A DNA stretch of 64,000 nucleotides from Leyella stercorea. GTDB taxonomy: Bacteria > Bacteroidota > Bacteroidia > Bacteroidales > Bacteroidaceae. The notes beneath the pieces were generated by a model. It saw only the letters and a list, made by a program, of their open reading frames with translations. It had not been told where the DNA came from and did not search any database. Location: positions 1-64,000 of the forward strand of contig NZ_JADYTS010000008.1 of the NCBI RefSeq assembly GCF_021531355.1, read 5' to 3'. Made by a program: the position numbers and the translations under genes. Positions 9,494 to 16,477 of this stretch are shown in pieces. Each line of letters starts with the position of its first letter. Position 1 is the stretch's first letter.

Positions 9494-9996
9494 ATGAAAG
9501 ATTTGACAATATCAAATATAGAACGACAAAACGTACTGAACAACCGTTTTGCAATAGAAAAGATACAAAAGACATTGGACATTACTGGTATGATGTTTGA
9601 TGGAGAATACCGTTTTACGAAAAAAATGGTGGCCGATTTCTATGAAGTTGAAGAAAGAACAATTGAAAGATATCTTGAGAATTTCGGTTCTGAATTATCT
9701 GGCAATGGATATGTTTTATGTAAAGGTAAACGCCTGAAAGACTTAAAGTTACAATTTGCTCCCGTCATCAATGTCGGGAGCAAAACCACACAACTCGGTT
9801 TGTTCAATTTTCGCTCGTTCCTTAATATCGGAATGCTGTTGACAGAAAGCGAGAGAGCCAAAACTTGCTTCTCCGCATAATGACTTCTTTCATGAATGGT
9901 GAGGATTACGATGAGGAATTGAAGATTGACATTGCCAATGCGATGAGCAAAGGGGAGTTAGGAATAAATGGAGAAGATTATAAAGTGAAGGATTGA
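9494..9996 (+). pseudogene. Truncated DNA-binding protein of the kind found in RM operons (RhuM-like)
   Basis: The intact frame gives 128 residues (9494-9880). The first 118 resemble the N-terminal DNA-binding part of RhuM-like proteins common beside restriction genes in Bacteroidales (YRFTKKMVADFYEVEERTIERY, then KTTQLGLFNFRSFLNIGML). Family members are usually over 300 residues. Here the frame breaks right after LLTESERAK. A shifted frame from about 9862 continues as NLLLRIMTSFMNGEDYDEEL and ends at 9996, without resembling the expected middle. I infer a frameshift combined with a large deletion. The N-terminal part could still be made as a small protein. Confidence 0.6.
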
Positions 9997-10047
9997 GCAA
10001 GTGCTTGACAAGATTCGCAATAGAAGTGAAAATAGATCAATGACAAG

Positions 10048-10072
10048 ATTAGTGAGACGCTGTCTCACTAAT
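10048..10072. repeat. Intercistronic palindrome 2
   Basis: Perfect 11-bp arms ATTAGTGAGAC / GTCTCACTAAT around the loop GCT, just upstream of the yhcG-like gene. It has the same architecture and loop as 9454-9472 but different arms. Confidence 0.85.
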
Positions 10073-10092
10073 TCAGAAAAGGATTGGATAAT

Positions 10093-11250
10093 ATGAAAAA
10101 ATCTGCATTAACAAACATAACAGAAAAGCTGACTCAAGCAGAGAAAAACTTTGTCTCTGATTTGAAGCATTTAGCCGGTGAAGCACGTCGGCAAGCCTAT
10201 CGCAGTGCAGACCATCTATTGGTGGTTCGCAACTGGCTTATCGGTTGGCGTATCGTGACACAGGAACAAAATGGAAAGGAACGTGCGCAATATGGCAAAT
10301 ATGTCATAAAATTGGCCTCCCAAACCCTTACTGAAGAATTCGGAAGGGGATTCGGACTGACAAGCATAAAGAACATGCGCTCTTTTTACCTAATGTTCAG
10401 TAAATTACAAATTGGTCAAGCATTGCTTGACCAATTCAAACTTACAGACGAACCAATTCGTCAAGCACCGCTTGACGAATCTACGATACCATTCTATCCT
10501 AACCTATCTTGGCTTCACTATGAACGTTTACTGCGTGTAAAAGATGTGGATGCAAGGTTGTGGTATTTGAAGGAGGCGGCTCGTGAGCAATGGGATTACC
10601 GTACCTTGCAGCGTAATATCTCCTCACAATACTATTATCGTTTGTTGCAAACCCCTGAGCATCTGCGCAAAGAGGTAAGTGACGAGATGCGTTCGCTGAC
10701 TTCAGATTTCGAAAAAGACAAACTCTCTTATCTCAAGAATCCTGTGATAGCAGAGTTCTTAGGATTACCACAGAACCCTGCCTATAGTGAATCGAAACTA
10801 GAAACTGCCATTATCGACCATCTGCAGACTTTCATCATGGAGTTGGGAAAAGGCTATGCGTTTGTGGCTCGCCAACAGCATATCAAGACGGACATGGGCG
10901 ATTTCTATATCGACCTTGTGTTTTACAACATCATCCTAAAGTCCTATCTCATTATTGATTTAAAGACTACGCAGATAACTCATCAGGATGTGGGACAGAT
11001 GGATATGTACGTCAGAATGTATGACGAGTTGAAGAAAGAGGAAGGCAATAATCCTACTATCGGTTTGGTTCTGTGTTCTGACACGAGCAAAGACCTTGCA
11101 CGTTATTCCATATTGAAGGACAGCAAGCAGCTCTTTGCCGCTAAGTATCTTACTTATCTTCCTACAGAAGAAGAGTTGAGCCGAGAAATCCGTGAGCAGA
11201 AAGAGTTTTTTGAATTACAAAAGGGAAAAGAGGCAGAAGATGAAGATTAG
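10093..11250 (+). CDS. DUF1016/YhcG-type PD-(D/E)XK nuclease
   Basis: 385 residues from the ATG at 10093; AAAGGA at 10078-10083 is correctly spaced for this ATG and too close to the TTG at 10084. Residues about 20-165 form the DUF1016 N-terminal domain (QAYRSADHLLVVRNWLIGW). Residues about 230-350 form the YhcG nuclease domain with GDFYIDLVFYN and IIDLKTT supplying the acidic and lysine residues expected of PD-(D/E)XK folds. Such genes often sit inside type I RM operons in Bacteroidales; the exact task is unproven. The linker at residues about 107-130 is encoded by two palindromes (10410-10480), which suggests insertion of a mobile palindromic element into the reading frame. Confidence 0.85.
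   Translation: MKKSALTNITEKLTQAEKNFVSDLKHLAGEARRQAYRSADHLLVVRNWLIGWRIVTQEQNGKERAQYGKYVIKLASQTLTEEFGRGFGLTSIKNMRSFYLMFSKLQIGQALLDQFKLTDEPIRQAPLDESTIPFYPNLSWLHYERLLRVKDVDARLWYLKEAAREQWDYRTLQRNISSQYYYRLLQTPEHLRKEVSDEMRSLTSDFEKDKLSYLKNPVIAEFLGLPQNPAYSESKLETAIIDHLQTFIMELGKGYAFVARQQHIKTDMGDFYIDLVFYNIILKSYLIIDLKTTQITHQDVGQMDMYVRMYDELKKEEGNNPTIGLVLCSDTSKDLARYSILKDSKQLFAAKYLTYLPTEEELSREIREQKEFFELQKGKEAEDED
10410..10480. repeat. Two palindromes inside the yhcG-like coding sequence
   Basis: 10410-10421 pairs with 10425-10436 (AATTGGTCAAGC, 12 bp, loop ATT), and 10456-10466 pairs with 10470-10480 (ATTCGTCAAGC, 11 bp, loop ACC). The two are near copies of one another and encode the related peptides IGQALLDQF and IRQAPLDES. 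Confidence 0.85.
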
Positions 11251-11261
11251 AAATAGTATAT

Positions 11262-11288
11262 AATTCGCCAACTACTTGTTGGCGAATT
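11262..11288. repeat. Intercistronic palindrome 3
   Basis: Perfect 11-bp arms AATTCGCCAAC / GTTGGCGAATT with the loop TACTT, between the yhcG-like gene and the hsdS start. It is the third palindrome placed at a gene junction of this operon. Confidence 0.85.
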
Positions 11289-11313
11289 GATGCTTTACGA
11301 TAAAACTTATGTT

Positions 11314-11550
11314 ATGAACGGAAAACAATTAAAGAACAGCATATTACTATGGGCGATACAGGGAAAACTTGTACCGCAAGACCCTAATGACGAACCTGCA
11401 AGCGTTTTGCTTGATAAGATTCGTCAAGAGAAAGAACGCTTGATCAAGGAGAAGAAAATCAAGCGTGACAAGAACGCATCCATTATCTACCGTGGTGAGG
11501 ACAATTCCTATTATGAGAAGATGTCCCAGCCTATATTCAAAACAGCATAA
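11314..11550 (+). CDS. hsdS: hsdS expression fragment, truncated (OFF orientation)
   Basis: 78 codons from the ATG at 11314; an upstream ATG at 11290 is also possible. MNGKQLKNSILLWAIQGKLVPQ and the charged linker to NSYYEK (residue 69) are the usual start of Bacteroidales HsdS proteins, whose normal length is about 400-550 residues. Directly after SYYEK the frame gives MSQPIFKTA and stops, so no target-recognition domain is present. The break lies in an 18-nt sequence (11505-11522) that recurs inverted at 13720-13737, at the start of the minus-strand hsdS cassette. Inversion between them would restore a 523-residue in-frame HsdS. As given, no functional HsdS is expressed from here. Confidence 0.8.
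   Translation: MNGKQLKNSILLWAIQGKLVPQDPNDEPASVLLDKIRQEKERLIKEKKIKRDKNASIIYRGEDNSYYEKMSQPIFKTA
11505..11522 (+). repeat. Outer inverted repeat IR1, left copy
   Basis: TTCCTATTATGAGAAGAT, exact inverted match to 13720-13737. Both copies encode SYYEK in the same reading phase of hsdS, so recombination here keeps the frame open. Confidence 0.85.
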
Positions 11551-11552
11551 TT

Positions 11553-12377
11553 ATGGAACATCTGACAAAGAGATTAAATCAACTTTTAGAAAAGAAAATA
11601 GAACTGGATAATTATTTGGCTAAATAATTACCCAAGGCTATTCTACAAGAGGCAATTCAAGGAAAGCTTGTGCCTCAAATAGCTGAAGAAAGTACTGCCA
11701 AAGATTTGTTGGAGCAGATAAAGCTAGAGAAGCAAAATTTAGTAAAAGAAGGCAAACTGAAGAAGTCTGCTTTGGTTACTTCTATCATCTTCCGTGGTGA
11801 CGATAACAGGTACTATGAGAAGATTGGGAAAAAGTGTGTAGATATAACTGAAGAAATACCATTTCCTATTCCTGCAAATTGGCAATGGGTAAGGATTCGT
11901 GATGTATTTCAATTAAATCCAAAGAATGAGGCTGATGATGAGACTTTAGCAGCTTTTATTCCAATGGAAAAGATAAGGGCAGGCTATAAATCAGATTTCA
12001 CTTTTGATTTGGTCAAATGGGGAAATATAAAAAAGGGATTTATTCATTTTGCGAATGGTGACGTTGCTTTTGCTAAAATCACGCCATGTTTTCAAAACAG
12101 AAAGTCTGCAATTTTCCATGACTTACCTAATGGAATCGGGGCAGGAACTACAGAATTAAAAGTGTTGAGACCCTATGGAAATACAATAGGTAGATGGTAT
12201 CTGTTGTATTTCTTAGAGTCTCCATATTTTATTGATGAGGCTACGTTTAAAGGAACAGCTAACCAACAACGTATTGTCGTCGGGTATTTGGAAAACAAGT
12301 TGTTTCCTTTACCGCCAAAAGAAGAGCAGCAACGCATTGTTGCCCAAATAGAAAAATTATTTGAGCAACTGCATTAA
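11553..12377 (+). pseudogene. Alternative hsdS half-gene with one recognition domain
   Basis: This begins MEHLTKRLNQLLEKKIELD, the helical spacer of HsdS, hits an in-frame TAA at 11625, and continues LPKAILQEAIQGKLVPQ through a second target-recognition domain (IPFPIPANWQWVRIRDVF...) to PPKEEQQRIVAQIEKLFEQL. The first recognition domain is missing, probably by deletion between 11523 and 11552. It is a donor cassette: its stretch 11787-11822 is repeated inverted at 12909-12944, so inversion could place this recognition domain in the other cassette. The stop codon need not matter, because the exchange point lies downstream of it. The last 21 nt overlap the convergent cassette. Confidence 0.75.
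11787..11822 (+). repeat. Inner inverted repeat IR2, left copy
   Basis: 36-nt exact inverted match to 12909-12944, inside a longer stretch of similar sequence (about 11640-11870 against 12870-13095). It encodes IFRGDDNRYYEK in both copies, in the same frame. Confidence 0.85.
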
Positions 12378-13742
12378 TTGCTCTATCTTTTCAATTATAC
12401 GCTTTTGCTCTAATAGCGGAGGCAAAGGAATGACGATACTATTTAAAGCAGATTTTGTAAAATGCTTTATTGTCATTCCCTTGCTTTTTTTGTCTAAAAG
12501 TCCAAGTGCTTTGTATAACGATAGGATATACAAGAAGAACTTGGGGAATATTTTGCCATAAAAACGTACCCTATGCAATGCATTTTGATAATACATAGTT
12601 TCATTTATATCCCAGATGGCAGCCCGACCGATGTCGCCTCCCTCACAAATCAACAAGTCATTTTTTTGTAATAGGTATTTAGCAAGTTCAATCTCTGTAA
12701 ATTGAGCTTGCTTTATTTTTGATAAGTCTATTTTATTCCAATAAACATTTATAGAGCAGAGATATGGAACTAATTCTCCTAAATTTTGTCCTTTATTCAT
12801 TGTCTTGCCTAAATCACTTTCTGCAATATCATTTAAATGACACCAAGCCCAACTGGCAGGTATCTCAAATGGGATTTCCTCAGTTATATCCACGCATTTT
12901 TTCCCAACCTTCTCATAGTACCTGTTATCGTCACCACGGAAGATAACAGAAGTTGCTAAGGCAGACTTTTTTAGCTTGCCTTCTTTTACTAAATTCTGCT
13001 TCTCTGCCTTTATTTGTTCAAGCAGTTCATACGCTGTACCATCTTCGATTATTTGTGGCACAAGTTTGCCTTGTATGGCTTCTTGAAGTATAGACTTTTT
13101 TAAAAGCGTATATATTTCATTGTTTAGTTTTGCTAATTTATCACCGTAACAATTATACTTGTCAATTAACGACAACAATTCTATAAGTTTATTGACGATT
13201 TGCTTTTGTTCGTCAATAGGTGGTACGGCTATCAGATATGGACGGAAATCTGAAAGATTAACATGAGCTACAGTTGTACCAGATGATTTTTCCACAAGAT
13301 TTTGTTGTGAAGATGGGGCAAGAACATAATATGCCAAATATTGTGGAAGAATACAATCTGTAATAGGCCTGAGCAATACAGTACGTTGCCCAAGACAAAC
13401 CTTTTCATTTTGAATAACTGCGATATTCCCAGCAGGAGCTTCACGTGCAAATATTAAATCATCCTTTTGAGGCACAGCTCTAACATTCCGCTGATTATAA
13501 ACTTTTTCAGAAACCCTATGTACACCATTTAATTGTAAAAAGCCAAAACCAATATTAGGTGTTCTCACTAATGGATAGCCTTTTCCTTCATCTTTAGCTG
13601 TTGAATGGGGACAATCTTCAATAAGATAAGTTACATGGGTTAATCTTGCCCAACTCCAAGATGCAGGTATCTCAAACGGCACCTCCTCATCAATACACTT
13701 CACCTCTCCCGTAGCAAGTATCTTCTCATAATAGGAACTCAT
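12357..13742 (-). CDS. hsdS: Silent hsdS cassette with two target-recognition domains
   Basis: 461 residues. It starts abruptly as MSSYYEKILATGEVKCIDEE, at the point where a normal HsdS would be about 65 residues in, so the N-terminal segment is missing and is found instead on the plus strand at 11314-11522. Recognition domain 1 spans about residues 20-190, the conserved helical spacer (KSILQEAIQGKLVPQ) about 215-235, and recognition domain 2 about 290-455, ending LPPLLEQKRIIEKIEQL. It faces against the operon. A weak TAnnTTTG (minus strand 13747-13754) lies just before it, so low expression of a truncated protein is possible. Inversion at IR1 would fuse it to the promoter-linked start. Confidence 0.85.
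   Translation of the reverse strand: MSSYYEKILATGEVKCIDEEVPFEIPASWSWARLTHVTYLIEDCPHSTAKDEGKGYPLVRTPNIGFGFLQLNGVHRVSEKVYNQRNVRAVPQKDDLIFAREAPAGNIAVIQNEKVCLGQRTVLLRPITDCILPQYLAYYVLAPSSQQNLVEKSSGTTVAHVNLSDFRPYLIAVPPIDEQKQIVNKLIELLSLIDKYNCYGDKLAKLNNEIYTLLKKSILQEAIQGKLVPQIIEDGTAYELLEQIKAEKQNLVKEGKLKKSALATSVIFRGDDNRYYEKVGKKCVDITEEIPFEIPASWAWCHLNDIAESDLGKTMNKGQNLGELVPYLCSINVYWNKIDLSKIKQAQFTEIELAKYLLQKNDLLICEGGDIGRAAIWDINETMYYQNALHRVRFYGKIFPKFFLYILSLYKALGLLDKKSKGMTIKHFTKSALNSIVIPLPPLLEQKRIIEKIEQLMQLLK
12909..12944 (-). repeat. Inner inverted repeat IR2, right copy
   Basis: Exact 36-nt inverted partner of 11787-11822. Inversion between the pair would exchange the second recognition domains of the two hsdS cassettes. 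Confidence 0.85.
13720..13737 (-). repeat. Outer inverted repeat IR1, right copy
   Basis: Exact 18-nt inverted partner of 11505-11522, at codons 3-8 of the silent hsdS cassette and 67 nt from the recombinase start. Confidence 0.85.
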
Positions 13743-13803
13743 AGAACAAATTTATGTCTATTTTATTAGGACAACTTTATGTTTCACTAATAAAAGAACA
13801 AAA

Positions 13804-14610
13804 ATGGAATTAGACAAATTTGAAGAGTTCCTAAGCCAAGGCAATATGGCTAAGAACACGATTTCGGCATATCTGTATGCCGTGAAGGAGTTTGGCTCAC
13901 GACACAAAGAGTTGAACAAGAGAAACTTGTTGGTTTACAAAACCTACTTGATTGAGACTTACAAGCCAAAGACGGTGAACCTCCGTATTCAGGCGATGAA
14001 CAAGTACCTAGTATTTGTGGGCAAGACTAAGCTCCGCTTGAAATCGGTCAAGGTGCAGCAGCGTTCTTATCTGGAAAATGTAATCAGCAATGCTGACTAC
14101 ACGTTCTTAAAGAACAAATTGAAGAAGGAAGATAACTTGGAATGGTACTTTGTGGTGCGTTTCTTGGCTGCTACTGGTGCCAGAGTGAGCGAACTTGTGC
14201 AAATCAAAATTGAGCATGTGCAAGTGGGCTACTACGACATCTATACAAAAGGTGGCAAGATACGCCGTATCTATATCCCTAAGACATTGCGAACGGAAAC
14301 TGAAAAGTGGTTGCAGACAGTCAACCGCACAAGTGGCTATCTCTTTCTCAATCGCTTTGGCGAGCGCATCACAACAAGAGGCATATCACAGCAGTTGAAG
14401 AACTATGCGGTAAAGTATGGCTTAAACGAGAAAGTGGTTTATCCTCACTCGTTCCGACATCGCTATGCCAAGAATTTCTTGGAGAAGTATAACGACATAG
14501 CTTTGCTTGCCGACCTTATGGGGCATGAAAGCATAGAGACCACACGCATCTATCTGCGAAGAAGTAGCTTAGAACAACAGGAAATCGTAGATAAGGTTAT
14601 CACATGGTAA
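13804..14610 (+). CDS. Tyrosine site-specific recombinase, likely hsdS invertase
   Basis: 268 residues. The N-terminal SAM-like DNA-binding domain covers about residues 1-90 and the catalytic domain 100-268. The catalytic set is complete: Arg127 (ATGARVSEL), Lys near 149-152 (TKGGKIRR), His215 and Arg218 (HSFRH), His241 (LMGHES) and Tyr250 (TTRIYL). It strand-exchanges DNA through a Tyr-DNA link. It sits at the edge of an hsdS locus with two nested inverted-repeat pairs and no phage genes nearby, so the natural role is inversion of the specificity cassettes, as known for other Bacteroidales type I systems. A terminator follows. Confidence 0.9.
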   Translation: MELDKFEEFLSQGNMAKNTISAYLYAVKEFGSRHKELNKRNLLVYKTYLIETYKPKTVNLRIQAMNKYLVFVGKTKLRLKSVKVQQRSYLENVISNADYTFLKNKLKKEDNLEWYFVVRFLAATGARVSELVQIKIEHVQVGYYDIYTKGGKIRRIYIPKTLRTETEKWLQTVNRTSGYLFLNRFGERITTRGISQQLKNYAVKYGLNEKVVYPHSFRHRYAKNFLEKYNDIALLADLMGHESIETTRIYLRRSSLEQQEIVDKVITW

Positions 14611-14659
14611 CGTAGCAATATTGTTTTATCATATATAATGCATATTGCTTGAAAACATA

Positions 14660-14692
14660 AAAGCCCAGAGCACAATGCCCTGGGCTTTCTTT
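14660..14692 (+). terminator. Rho-independent terminator after the recombinase
   Basis: 9-bp stem AAAGCCCAG (14660-14668) / CTGGGCTTT (14680-14688) followed by a T-rich tail. It separates the RM island from the convergent uronate operon. Confidence 0.85.
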
Positions 14693-14724
14693 TATATATA
14701 AAGGCTATTGCCTAAATAATCTTA

Positions 14725-15519
14725 TTAAGGCTGCTTGCCGATGTAAGCCAAGATACCGCCGTCTACGTAGAGAACGTGACCGTTTACGAAGTTTGAGGCA
14801 TCGCTGGCGAGGAACACTACAGGACCCATCAAGTCCTCAGGTGTACCCCAACGTGCAGCAGGAGTCTTAGCTACGATGAAGCTGTCGAACGGATGACGTG
14901 AGCCGTCAGCCTGACGCTCGCGCAAAGGAGCGGTCTGAGGAGTAGCGATGTAGCCCGGGCCGATACCGTTGCACTGGATGTTGAACTCGCCGAACTCAGA
15001 GCAGATGTTGCGTGTGAGCATCTTCAAGCCACCCTTGGCAGCTGCGTATGCCGAAACAGTCTCACGACCAAGCTCTGACATCATTGAGCAGATGTTGATA
15101 ATCTTGCCATGGCCCTTCTCCTTCATGCCAGGAATAACAGCCTTAGACACGATGAACGGAGCGTTGAGGTCGATATCGATAACCTGACGGAAGTCCTCTA
15201 CAGACATCTCAGTCATAGGAATACGCTTGATGATACCAGCATTGTTAACGAGGATGTCGATAACACCGAGCTCCTTGTTGATGTCGGCTACCATTGCCTT
15301 TACCTGCTCTTCGTCGGTAACGTCGCAGATATATCCATGAGCCTCGATGCCCTTAGCCTTATAGTCGGCAAGAGCCTGGTCCATGTGGTGCTGTGAACGG
15401 CAGTTGAACGCAATCTTTGCGCCTGCATTGTACAGAGCCTCAGCCATAGCAAAACCGATGCCGTAGGCTGCTCCAGTAACGAGAGCTACCTTGCCCTCAA
15501 GTGAAAACATTTTGTCCAT
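14725..15519 (-). CDS. kduD: SDR dehydrogenase, 2-keto-3-deoxygluconate-forming (KduD-type)
   Basis: 264 residues, classical short-chain dehydrogenase: TGAAYGIGFAMAE (nucleotide-binding glycine motif, residues about 15-27), NNAGI, and the catalytic SAYAAAKGG (Tyr-x3-Lys). Bacteroidales homologues are often named gluconate 5-dehydrogenase, but the neighbours kduI, kdgK and eda make KduD (reduction of 3-deoxy-2,5-hexodiulosonate to 2-keto-3-deoxygluconate) the better assignment. No signal peptide, so it is cytosolic. It is the last gene of the operon, 17 nt after kduI, and an out-of-operon terminator hairpin lies beyond. The family is certain, the substrate inferred from context. Confidence 0.88.
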   Translation of the reverse strand: MDKMFSLEGKVALVTGAAYGIGFAMAEALYNAGAKIAFNCRSQHHMDQALADYKAKGIEAHGYICDVTDEEQVKAMVADINKELGVIDILVNNAGIIKRIPMTEMSVEDFRQVIDIDLNAPFIVSKAVIPGMKEKGHGKIINICSMMSELGRETVSAYAAAKGGLKMLTRNICSEFGEFNIQCNGIGPGYIATPQTAPLRERQADGSRHPFDSFIVAKTPAARWGTPEDLMGPVVFLASDASNFVNGHVLYVDGGILAYIGKQP

Positions 15520-15536
15520 TGTTGTTACTTTTAGTT

Positions 15537-16454
15537 TTATTTCAAGTCAGTTGTTTGGATTTTCTGCATATCGCCGTAGTCGAGGTTCTCGCCTGCCATA
15601 CCCCAGATGAAAGTATAGTTGCTGGTACCTGCTGCGCAGTGAACTGACCATTGCGGAGAGATGACAGCCTGCTCGTTGTTCAACCACATCGGGCGTGTCT
15701 CCTGCGGCTCACCCATGATGTGACAGATGCGCTGACCCTCGGGCACGTTGAAGTAGAGATAGGTCTCCATACGGCGCATGTGTGTGTGAGCTGGCATTGT
15801 GTTCCATACCGAACCGGTCTTCAACTCAGTGACACCCATCTGCAACTGGCATGTGCGTACACCTGCTACACCGTTGATGATGAGCTGGTGGATAACACGG
15901 TCGTTGCTCTCTGCAAGCGAACCAGCCTTGATGTTCTTAGCCTCCTTCAGAGTGACGAGCTTTGTGGGGAATGAAGTGTGAGCTGTAGCACTGTTCATAT
16001 AGAACTTGGCAGGATTCTTCGGGTCCTTGCTTGAGAGTGTGATGTTGTTGGGGTTCTTCTCGGTAGAACGGCCCACGTAGATGCCCTCCTGGAAGTTGAG
16101 GTCGTACTTCTTGCCGTCAACAGTAACGACACCGGGTCCGCCGATGTTGATGATACCCATTTCACGGTTCTCAAGGAATGTCTTAGCGAGCAGCGGCTCG
16201 ATAGGCTCAATCTTGATAGGAGCGTCAACAGGCTCGGCACCGCCTACGAGGAAGCGGTCGTACATAGTGTATGTCCAGTTAACTTTGTTGGGAGCGAATA
16301 CCTTCTCTACCAAAAACTCCTTGCGCAAACGATCAGTTGTGTAGTGCTTGGCATCCTCAGGATGATTTGCCCAACGTACCTGATAGTTTACGGTCTGTGC
16401 CATTGCCGACATTGACATGAGAGCAACAGCTGCTGTGATGAATAATTTCTTCAT
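15537..16454 (-). CDS. kduI: 5-keto-4-deoxyuronate isomerase KduI with a signal peptide
   Basis: 305 residues. From about residue 35 it aligns from memory with KduI throughout: [46 protein letters not shown], the metal-binding [13 protein letters not shown] (two His and Glu), [18 protein letters not shown] and [11 protein letters not shown]. It interconverts the open-chain product of unsaturated uronates with 3-deoxy-2,5-hexodiulosonate. KduI is usually about 278 residues and cytosolic. Here an extra N-terminus [20 protein letters not shown] has the charge, hydrophobic core and AMA-Q cleavage site of a Sec signal, so periplasmic location is predicted. It lies 23 nt downstream of the PTS IIC gene. 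Confidence 0.92.
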   Translation of the reverse strand: MKKLFITAAVALMSMSAMAQTVNYQVRWANHPEDAKHYTTDRLRKEFLVEKVFAPNKVNWTYTMYDRFLVGGAEPVDAPIKIEPIEPLLAKTFLENREMGIINIGGPGVVTVDGKKYDLNFQEGIYVGRSTEKNPNNITLSSKDPKNPAKFYMNSATAHTSFPTKLVTLKEAKNIKAGSLAESNDRVIHQLIINGVAGVRTCQLQMGVTELKTGSVWNTMPAHTHMRRMETYLYFNVPEGQRICHIMGEPQETRPMWLNNEQAVISPQWSVHCAAGTSNYTFIWGMAGENLDYGDMQKIQTTDLK

Positions 16455-16477
16455 TTATCTATTTTTTGTTTTTAGAT

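Noticed and set aside
11625-11627. In-frame TAA as programmed read-through
   Set aside because: There is no known read-through context and the upstream part is only 24 codons; decay of a donor cassette is simpler.
13804-14610. Prophage or integrative element integrase
   Set aside because: No phage, conjugation or attachment-site features lie nearby; hsdS inverted repeats give a better explanation.
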